The position numbers and the translations under genes are program-made. A stretch of 8,842 nucleotides of DNA. Origin: Elusimicrobiota bacterium. Its GTDB lineage: Bacteria; Elusimicrobiota; Elusimicrobia; Elusimicrobiales; Elusimicrobiaceae. Numbering within the stretch: the stretch's first letter is position 1; each line of letters opens with the position of its first letter. The stretch lies in NCBI GenBank assembly GCA_031258375.1, contig JAIRMX010000021.1, positions 1 to 8,842 on the forward strand, in the 5' to 3' direction. This document shows, one piece after another, positions 1-5,133 of the stretch. The notes below the pieces were generated by a model, which was not told the origin of the DNA, did not search any database, and saw nothing but the letters and a program-made list of their open reading frames with translations.

Positions 1-2
1 AT

Positions 3-3000
3 ATGGGTTATCATTATTCTTCATATCATACCTCCGAAATTTACTCTATGCATACCAGCGGCATTTATTCCAGTTCTATCATAAGAGCTTCGGTTGCAAA
101 TAGAATAATAGACGGCGGAAGAAAAATAATATATACCGTTGCCACTGCCGCTATGCTTAATGCAAATTTAACCCCAAATCTTTATGCCGCTTTTACGTCC
201 AATGTAAGCAGTGGAACGACAGTGACTGGTGAGACTGTGGATAGCGGTAGTCAAATGGTTTATGATGGGGGTAGAGCTAATAGTGGTACTATAATAAGCA
301 GCGGAAATCAGTATATATATAGTTCGGGAATAGCAAATATCACATATATATTTTCTGGCGGGAAACAATATATATCCAATGGCGGTTCTGCTCTGTCAAC
401 GACGATTAATTCCGGCGGGAGTCAATTTGTATCCAGCGGCGGTTCTGCACTGTCAACAACGATTAATTCTGGCGGAGAACAACATGTATCCTCCGGTGGT
501 TCCGCATCCGGAGTAATACTTAATTCTGGCGGTTCGAGCATAATATCTTCGGGTGGTAAAGCTTATAGTATTGTTCAAAGCATTGGAGGGGCAATTACCA
601 CCAATGTATACGGCGGTGATAGTAATACTGTAGTAAGCGGCAGTAATGTTTCCGGTTATTTTTCTTTGATTAGCGGTGTAGCCAATAATTTTATACTGTA
701 CTCTGGAGCAAGCCAAAACATATTTTCAGGCGGAAGTGCAAATTCTACCACGATATCGGGCGGTATTCAGAATATATCCAATGGCGGTTTTGTACTGTCA
801 ACAACGATTAATTCCGGCGGGAAACAATATGTATACAACGGCGGTTCTGCATCTGGGGTAATACTTAATTCCGGCGGCTCAAATATAATATATTCCGGCG
901 GAGTTGCTTCTGCTACTAATATCAGTAGCGGGGGAGTTCAACATATATCAAACGGCGGTATTGTTTACTTTACAACAATAAATTCCGGTGGTAATCAACA
1001 TGTATCCAGCGGTGGCATTGCTTCCTCCACTAACATTAGTAGCGGTGGAAATCAACATATATCCAGCGGCGGCTCTGCGAATTATACCGTTATTTCTTCC
1101 GGCGGCTCAAGTATAATATATTCCGGCGGTAAAGCTACAAATATCGACCACAAAGTTGGCGGAGCAATTACCACCAATGTATACGGCGGAGATAATAGTA
1201 CCATAGTAAGCGGCAGTAGTGTTTCCGGTAGTTCTTTTTCTCTGAGTAATGGCGTAGCCAAAAATTTTATACTGTACTCTGGAGCAAGCCAAAATATATT
1301 TAACGGCGGCATAGCGAATAATACTATAATATCAGGTGGTTCACAGAATATATCCAGCGGCGGTTTGGCTTTGGCAACAACGGTTTTAGGCGGGGAACAA
1401 AATATATATGACGGCGGAAGTGCAAATTCTACCACGATATCGGGAGGTTCACAGAATATATTAAGCGGCGCTATAGCTTCGGCAACAACGATTTTAGGCG
1501 GAGAACAAAATATATATGATGGCGGCAGCGCGGAAGGTAGTATATTAAACGGCGGCGTGCAGAATATACATTCCGGCGGCAGTACGATTTCTTCCATAAT
1601 ATCGGGCGGGGATCAGAATTTATCTTATGGCGCTGTCGCGGATGGAACTATTGTTAAATCCAACGGATATCAAGTGGTAAGCAGCGGCGCTTATGCGTCA
1701 AATACGCAAATATCAAGAGGCGGCGAACAATATATATTCAGCGGCGGTTCTGCGTCTGATACTATTATCAATTTGAGAGGGTATCAACACGTATTTTACG
1801 GCGGCTTGGTATCAGGTACTTTATTGTCAGGCGGAAATCAATTTGTGCTTTCCGGCGCTTCGGCCATAGATACGATAATTTCAGGCGGCAATCAGTATGT
1901 GTCCGCTGGCGGGGCTGTTAATTCTACTACTATCAATTCCGGCGGCAGTCAGTTTATATATTCCGGTGGTAAAGTAACTTCTACTATCATTAATTCAGGC
2001 GGAGGGCAATATATACAAGGCGGCGGTTCGTCGTACGATGCCACGGCGTCTGCCGGCGGAGCGATTTTTGTAGAAAGCGACGGCGTATTAGGCGGAGATA
2101 TAAAAATAGACGGCGGCTTGCTGCACGGGGAAGTAATGTCGCAGGGGGTGTTGGCAAATATAAATATTTCAAACGGCGGCATATGGGCTAACATGGGAGA
2201 TTCTTTTGCAAGTACGCTTAATATAGACAACGGATATTTGGACTTGCGCAATGCGCAGCCGGGGGTTTATAGTATTCTTAGGGCAGATAGTATTTCAGTG
2301 GGATCAAATGGCGCGGTAATAAGTATGAACGCGGAGTTGGGCGATGATAGTTCAAATGCTGATCTTATTGTAGTAAACAGTTCGTATGACGGCGATACGC
2401 TGATAAAATTGACCAATACGGGCGGAAACGGCGCGCTGACAATCGGAGACGGCATAAAACTTGTTGACTTGAATGAAAACGGAACAAACAGCGGAAGTTT
2501 TGCTTTAGCCGGCGGTAAAGCCGACGCGGGAGCTTATGAATACGAGTTATATGAAGGGGGTATAGGAACTTTACATGCGGCTGATTATTTCCTGAGGTCT
2601 ACCGAGAGAAAGACAGATATATTTAAAACAATGGCGAATATTCCGGAAATAAATATGCTGATGGCGCGCGCGGGGATGAATAATCTTGAGAAGCGTTTGG
2701 GGGATTTGCGCGGTTTTAACAATACGGATAATGTTCAGGGAATATGGGCTAGAACATATGCCAAAAAAATGACTGTGGAAGATTTGCTGAAGACGGATAT
2801 GACTATATTTGGAGTAGAAGCCGGATACGATTATTTATTTACGCCGGAAGAGCCCAATAAATTATATGCCGGCGTGATGATAGGCTATATGTATAACGGG
2901 AGTATAAAAACGGCTCAGGACAACGGTTCTTATGGAAGCGGAAACGGTTTATCGCCGAGCGTGGGTATATACGCTACGTTGATAAACGAACGGGGCTGGT

Positions 3001-3590
3001 TTGTGGACATAGCGGCAAGGAATTTCTGGACTAGGCTAGATATGACGAGCTATGACGTAATGGGAACGGCATTAAAATACAGTCCTAAGAGGAATATTTT
3101 TGCGGGCAGTTTGGAAGCGGGAAAAGATTTTAAGGGAGAAATAAAAGCGGGCGACTTTATAAAAATAACGCCGAAGGCGGAACTAACATATATGAGAGCC
3201 GGAGCGGATGAGACAGAAGTCCAAAACGGCACGGGGAAAATGGAAATTGGAGCTTCGACGAGTATTGCGGGCAGAGCGGCAATATTAATAGGATATAATA
3301 CGACAAATAAAGCAAACGGATTATTGATAGAACCGCTGATAGAATTGGCGTATAGTAGGGAGTTTTCGGGTAAAAACGAAATAAAATACGGAGCTGGCAA
3401 ATACGAGAGCGATTTATCGGGCGGAATGTTTGAAGCGGCTTTGGGGTTAAACTCGAAGCTTTCCAAAGACGTGTACGTATTTGGGCAGATAACGTACGAA
3501 AAGGGCGGCAAAGTAGAGGCATACGGCGGAAATGTCGGCATAAAATACGCGTTTGGCAATATGGCTTTTGATCCATTCCGTAAAAAATGA
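3..3590 (+). CDS. AIDA-type autotransporter adhesin (type V secretion), 5' end unresolved
   Basis: This is a surface adhesin that would carry itself across the outer membrane. The reading frame is open to the window's left edge, so the ATG at 3 may be internal. Residues 1-39 are Tyr/Ser-rich. Residues 40-62 (RK, then IIYTVATAAML to NLYA) resemble a signal peptide with a possible cut after LYA, which would leave a long N-terminal extension. From about residue 67 to 700 lie dozens of 18-22 residue units of the form SGG-x-A-xx-T-x-I-xx-GG, the strand-loop-strand repeats of AIDA-like passengers; in that family these can be O-heptosylated. Residues 786-850 (ADLIVV, ALTIGDGIKLVDL, FALAGG, AGAYEYEL) match the pertactin-like autochaperone segment. 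From G913-I-W-A-R onward comes an autotransporter beta-barrel of about 270 residues. I see no cysteine. The last strand (GIKYAF) is followed by an 11-residue tail ending RKK instead of a terminal aromatic residue. ATA and AGA codons are frequent, unlike the downstream genes. The class is secure; the start and ligand are not. Confidence 0.93.
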   Translation: MGYHYSSYHTSEIYSMHTSGIYSSSIIRASVANRIIDGGRKIIYTVATAAMLNANLTPNLYAAFTSNVSSGTTVTGETVDSGSQMVYDGGRANSGTIISSGNQYIYSSGIANITYIFSGGKQYISNGGSALSTTINSGGSQFVSSGGSALSTTINSGGEQHVSSGGSASGVILNSGGSSIISSGGKAYSIVQSIGGAITTNVYGGDSNTVVSGSNVSGYFSLISGVANNFILYSGASQNIFSGGSANSTTISGGIQNISNGGFVLSTTINSGGKQYVYNGGSASGVILNSGGSNIIYSGGVASATNISSGGVQHISNGGIVYFTTINSGGNQHVSSGGIASSTNISSGGNQHISSGGSANYTVISSGGSSIIYSGGKATNIDHKVGGAITTNVYGGDNSTIVSGSSVSGSSFSLSNGVAKNFILYSGASQNIFNGGIANNTIISGGSQNISSGGLALATTVLGGEQNIYDGGSANSTTISGGSQNILSGAIASATTILGGEQNIYDGGSAEGSILNGGVQNIHSGGSTISSIISGGDQNLSYGAVADGTIVKSNGYQVVSSGAYASNTQISRGGEQYIFSGGSASDTIINLRGYQHVFYGGLVSGTLLSGGNQFVLSGASAIDTIISGGNQYVSAGGAVNSTTINSGGSQFIYSGGKVTSTIINSGGGQYIQGGGSSYDATASAGGAIFVESDGVLGGDIKIDGGLLHGEVMSQGVLANINISNGGIWANMGDSFASTLNIDNGYLDLRNAQPGVYSILRADSISVGSNGAVISMNAELGDDSSNADLIVVNSSYDGDTLIKLTNTGGNGALTIGDGIKLVDLNENGTNSGSFALAGGKADAGAYEYELYEGGIGTLHAADYFLRSTERKTDIFKTMANIPEINMLMARAGMNNLEKRLGDLRGFNNTDNVQGIWARTYAKKMTVEDLLKTDMTIFGVEAGYDYLFTPEEPNKLYAGVMIGYMYNGSIKTAQDNGSYGSGNGLSPSVGIYATLINERGWFVDIAARNFWTRLDMTSYDVMGTALKYSPKRNIFAGSLEAGKDFKGEIKAGDFIKITPKAELTYMRAGADETEVQNGTGKMEIGASTSIAGRAAILIGYNTTNKANGLLIEPLIELAYSREFSGKNEIKYGAGKYESDLSGGMFEAALGLNSKLSKDVYVFGQITYEKGGKVEAYGGNVGIKYAFGNMAFDPFRKK
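585..725 (+). repeat. Large internal duplication, copy 1
   Basis: This segment encodes GGAITTNVYGGD, then VVSG, then FILYSGASQNIF. It recurs at 1158-1301 with most bases identical and one extra serine codon in copy 2 (the offset changes from 573 to 576 bases). It breaks the regular SGG repeat rhythm, so it looks like a distinct structural module that was copied together with flanking repeats. Confidence 0.85.
729..760 (+). repeat. Exact 32-base direct repeat, copy 1 (copy 2 at 1413-1444)
   Basis: The 32 bases starting ggcggaagtgcaaattc are identical at 1413-1444. The distance is 684 bases, exactly 228 codons, so recombination between the copies would delete or duplicate passenger sequence in frame. 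Confidence 0.9.
1158..1301 (+). repeat. Large internal duplication, copy 2
   Basis: This is the partner of 585-725 and encodes GGAITTNVYGGD, then IVSGSSVSG, then NFILYSGASQNIF. Both copies are preceded by SGGSS-I-I-x-SGGKA, so the copied block begins at least 12 residues upstream. Substitutions are scattered, so the duplication is not the most recent event in this gene. Confidence 0.85.
1413..1444 (+). repeat. Exact 32-base direct repeat, copy 2 (copy 1 at 729-760)
   Basis: It is identical to 729-760. It lies between two similar GGEQNIYDGG units (around 1390 and 1498), which are themselves a local tandem duplication. Confidence 0.9.
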
Positions 3591-3621
3591 AGTTTTGTGT
3601 TTTTGTAATAAAATAGAAATA

Positions 3622-3647
3622 TCGCGGGCGGATTTTATGTCCCGCGA
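3622..3647. other. GC-rich hairpin after the autotransporter gene
   Basis: TCGCGGG at 3622-3628 pairs perfectly with CCCGCGA at 3641-3647 around a 12-base loop. It begins 31 bases after the autotransporter stop, so it could end that transcript, but no T-run follows on the + strand. The loop contains the ATG (3637) of the small ORF below, so the same fold could hide that start codon. Confidence 0.45.
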
Positions 3648-3711
3648 CGAGGATATAAACAAATCCCTGTATTATCGCTGTGAAGCCGATGGCGTTATTG
3701 TGGGTGAATAA
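3637..3711 (+). CDS. Possible 24-residue leader ORF before the MobC-like gene
   Basis: This short frame reads MSRDEDINKSLYYRCEADGVIVGE. It has no family I recognise. Its TAA (3709-3711) overlaps the first base of the AAGGAG ribosome site of the next gene and lies 11 bases before that gene's ATG, a layout compatible with translational coupling. GGGCGG at 3626-3631 is at most a weak ribosome site. The start codon sits in the loop of the 3622-3647 hairpin. It could equally be chance, because the frame is open upstream into the autotransporter gene. Confidence 0.25.
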   Translation: MSRDEDINKSLYYRCEADGVIVGE

Positions 3712-3716
3712 AGGAG
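3711..3716 (+). promoter_or_regulatory. Strong Shine-Dalgarno site (AAGGAG) of the 51-residue gene
   Basis: AAGGAG lies 6 bases before the ATG at 3723. It is the best ribosome site in the window and the main reason to believe the short gene is translated. Confidence 0.75.
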
Positions 3717-3722
3717 AGCAAA

Positions 3723-3878
3723 ATGCGCGAAAAAAAAGATATATCCCGCCGGGACTATCAGATACACATTAGAGTATCGCTTGCCGAACGCGATGAGATT
3801 AAGGCTCGCGCGCAGGCTAAAGGCCGCCCCGTTGGCAACTATCTGCGCGCGGCCGCGCTTGGAATGCTTGGCAAATAA
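3723..3878 (+). CDS. Small MobC-like / ribbon-helix-helix protein (51 aa)
   Basis: The 51-residue product has a basic N-terminus, a short strand (YQIHIRVS), a charged helix (LAERDEIKARAQAKG), then a turn and second helix (PVGNYLRAAALGML). This strand-helix-helix pattern, with R-V-S ahead of the first helix and a Y-L-R-x-A-A motif in the second, is that of ribbon-helix-helix DNA-binding proteins and of the plasmid mobilisation (MobC) family. MobC proteins are usually about twice as long, so this is either a minimal form or a remnant. Such proteins bind DNA as dimers, as relaxosome helpers, antitoxins or repressors. No relaxase, toxin or integrase is visible nearby. An A8 run (3730-3737) just after the start could slip. 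The gene is GC-rich compared with the autotransporter. Translation is likely; the exact role is open. Confidence 0.65.
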   Translation: MREKKDISRRDYQIHIRVSLAERDEIKARAQAKGRPVGNYLRAAALGMLGK

Positions 3879-4050
3879 TTTAAATCAGGCGGGGCGTTAG
3901 CAATACCTTCTTAGGTTTTTAAACTCTGCCGCTCGCAAATGAGCGCTGGAGTATCGGACAATCCAACCGCATATCATCTGCGCTAGGGGTAGCACAAGCC
4001 GCAGTTAAAATTGCGCAATCGGCTCAAACGTAAAGGCGTGCATTTCTAAA
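3879..4050 (+). other. Gene-free 172-base segment before thiD with several pairing elements
   Basis: I find no convincing gene or known riboswitch here. Pairing segments include CGCTC/GAGCG (3930-3934 / 3941-3945), GCTA/TAGC (3982-3985 / 3990-3993) inside CTGC/GCAG (3978-3981 / 4001-4004), AGCCG/CGGCT (3997-4001 / 4020-4024) and the palindrome ATTGCGCAAT (4010-4019). Two protein-like frames without a good start also run through it: one from 3923 to the TAA at 4031 (ending LGVAQAAVKIAQSAQT), the other ending HKPQLKLRNRLKRKGVHF at the TAA at 4047, one base before the thiD ATG. It may be an untranslated leader, a small RNA or a decayed gene. Confidence 0.3.
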
Positions 4051-4857
4051 ATGAAAACAGTTTTAACTATTGCCGGTTCCGATTGCAGCGGCGGGGCCGG
4101 CATTCAAGCCGATATAAAAACTATTGCCGCGCATAAGCTTTACGCAATGAGCGCAATCACCGCGCTTACCGCGCAAAACACGATGGGCGTTTACGGCGCG
4201 GCATTAACTAAACCATATTTTATTACAAAACAGATTGATTGTATTTTTGCGGATATAGTTCCCGACGCAGTCAAAATAGGTATGCTTGCAAATGCCGCTA
4301 TAATTGAAGCCGTTGCCCTCAGTCTCAAAAAATATAAGGCTAAAAATATTGTTGTCGACCCCGTGATGATATCGACGAGCGGAAGAAAGCTCATAAATGT
4401 TGGAGCGGTAACTTCGCTTAAAAAGAAGTTGTTTTCTTTAGCTGTGCTTATTACGCCGAATATTCCGGAAGCCGAAGTTTTAAGCGGCGTTAAGATAAAA
4501 AATAAAAGAGATATGTTTGCCGCCGCGCGCAAAATTTACGAGGACAGCGGCGCAAGCGTTCTGGTTAAAGGCGGACATCTTAAACGTTGCGCTGATGATA
4601 TTTTGTATTGTAATGGCAAAACGCGCTGGTTTAAAGGGGAGAAAATAAACAATCCTAATAATCACGGCACGGGCTGTACTTTGTCTTCCGCAATAGCCTG
4701 TAATCTTGCTACGGGGCGCAGTTTAGAACAAAGTATACAAAACGCAAAAAATTATATTACCGGCGCGCTTAAAGCCGGTATTGCCTTGCCCGCCAAAGGA
4801 GCGGGACCGCTTAACCATTGTTATAACCTAAGATTTAAAACTACGCGCTCTCTGTGA
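4051..4857 (+). CDS. thiD: Hydroxymethylpyrimidine / phosphomethylpyrimidine kinase ThiD
   Basis: This cytoplasmic kinase phosphorylates 4-amino-5-hydroxymethyl-2-methylpyrimidine (HMP) and then HMP phosphate, giving the pyrimidine diphosphate that ThiE joins to the thiazole in thiamine synthesis. The 268 residues match the usual ThiD length of about 266. The ribokinase-like fold is shown by AGSDCSGGAGIQAD (8-21), TALTAQNT (37-44), VKIGML (74-79), VVDPVM (101-106), ITPNIPEAE (134-142), LVKGGH (171-176) and the anion-hole and catalytic motif HGTGCTLSSA (205-214, Cys209). The start is fixed because MKTVLTIAGSD begins right at the family's first strand. The ribosome site is poor: AAAGG at 4032-4036 is 14 bases away. 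No other thi gene is next to it, so it may serve salvage or a pathway encoded elsewhere. The stop codon lies in the hairpin at 4843-4863. Confidence 0.95.
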   Translation: MKTVLTIAGSDCSGGAGIQADIKTIAAHKLYAMSAITALTAQNTMGVYGAALTKPYFITKQIDCIFADIVPDAVKIGMLANAAIIEAVALSLKKYKAKNIVVDPVMISTSGRKLINVGAVTSLKKKLFSLAVLITPNIPEAEVLSGVKIKNKRDMFAAARKIYEDSGASVLVKGGHLKRCADDILYCNGKTRWFKGEKINNPNNHGTGCTLSSAIACNLATGRSLEQSIQNAKNYITGALKAGIALPAKGAGPLNHCYNLRFKTTRSL

Positions 4858-4863
4858 GCGCGT
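4843..4863. other. Perfect 8-base-pair hairpin over the thiD stop codon
   Basis: ACGCGCTC (4843-4850) pairs with GAGCGCGT (4856-4863) around the loop TCTGT. The TGA stop (4855-4857) sits on the loop and 3' arm. No T-run follows directly. It could protect or end the thiD message. Confidence 0.5.
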
Positions 4864-4883
4864 GAATTACAATCTTTATTCTT

Positions 4884-4902
4884 CCCCGCACCCGTTGCGG
4901 GG
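4884..4902. terminator. GC-rich hairpin after thiD, possible terminator
   Basis: CCCCGCA (4884-4890) pairs with TGCGGGG (4896-4902) around CCCGT. It is the strongest stem after thiD and well placed for transcript ending, but the following bases (TCTGGGTCG) are not a T-run, so an intrinsic terminator is only possible. It could be one of the dispersed hairpin repeats seen elsewhere in the window. Confidence 0.35.
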
Positions 4903-4916
4903 TCTGGGTCGTATCC

Positions 4917-4932
4917 TTCACGGATCCGTGAA
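4917..4932. repeat. 16-base perfect palindrome
   Basis: TTCACGGATCCGTGAA is fully self-complementary. The octamer CGTGAATT at its right end (4927-4934) also occurs at 4861-4868, so the two flank the 4884-4902 hairpin. It may be a protein-binding site or part of a dispersed repeat. Confidence 0.5.
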
Positions 4933-5101
4933 TTGTCGTATTTTATTCTCATTCTGTTTTTAAACCCCATGCCTTTAGATTCCCTCTCAATAACGCTGAG
5001 GCAATGACGGAGAAATAAATTCTAAAAAATAATAGCTTTTTCTTCCGCCCTCGCCCGCTTATTTCATAAGAAAAAACGTACTGATATTCGGCTAAGTCTA
5101 T

Positions 5102-5126
5102 TTTTATATATCGAAAATATATAAAA
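5102..5126. promoter_or_regulatory. AT-only 10-base inverted repeat just upstream of the formiminotransferase gene
   Basis: TTTTATATAT (5102-5111) and ATATATAAAA (5117-5126) are perfect reverse complements around CGAAA. The element ends 7 bases before the ATG at 5134. The space to the start contains no Shine-Dalgarno site. It contains several TATAAT-like hexamers (TATATA 5105, TATAAA 5120), so it may be core promoter, operator, or a 5' hairpin controlling translation. Confidence 0.45.
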
Positions 5127-5133
5127 TATAGTT

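Larger units (their letters stand above)
204..2097 (+). repeat. AIDA-like strand-loop-strand repeat array in the autotransporter passenger
   Basis: This in-frame array of roughly 54-66 base units encodes alternating SGG or NGG turns and short beta strands. Recurrent pieces are TTINSGG, QHVSSGG, QNISNGG and GEQNIYDGG. Units are diverged from one another except for the longer duplications listed separately. It should fold as a right-handed beta-helix stalk. The minus-strand open frames across it are by-products of the repeat composition. Confidence 0.88.

Noticed and set aside
585..1444. CRISPR-like regularity of the repeats
   Set aside because: The repeats are in frame, diverged and directly abutting protein-coding units of AIDA type, without unique equal-length spacers.
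1082..1597. 171-codon open frame on the minus strand inside the autotransporter
   Set aside because: It is the antisense of the Gly-rich repeats (giving Pro-Pro-rich sequence) and has no independent coding signal.
3915..4000. Template or variable repeat of a diversity-generating retroelement
   Set aside because: One frame reads LCRSQMSAGVSDNP, loosely like a variable-region C-terminus, but it hits stop codons at once, is not A-rich in the expected way, and no reverse transcriptase or second copy is in the window.
3879..4050. TPP riboswitch upstream of thiD
   Set aside because: The conserved CTGAGA and ACCTGAT...GCGTAGGGAA blocks are not present; the GCGCTAGGGG stretch is only a superficial resemblance.
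4980..5016. Degenerate copy of a dispersed repeat (CTGAGGCAATGACGG)
   Set aside because: It resembles the tails of common intergenic repeats, but without a second copy in the window I cannot support it as a separate feature.
5037..5075. TTTTTCTT / AAGAAAAA inverted repeat as a terminator
   Set aside because: The stem is AT-only with a 23-base loop and competes with the smaller CTTAT/ATAAG hairpin; it is too weak to call.
4858..5133. tRNA or other structural RNA gene in the thiD-ftcD gap
   Set aside because: There is no T-loop (GGTTCRAAT) or acceptor pairing; only the hairpins already listed.
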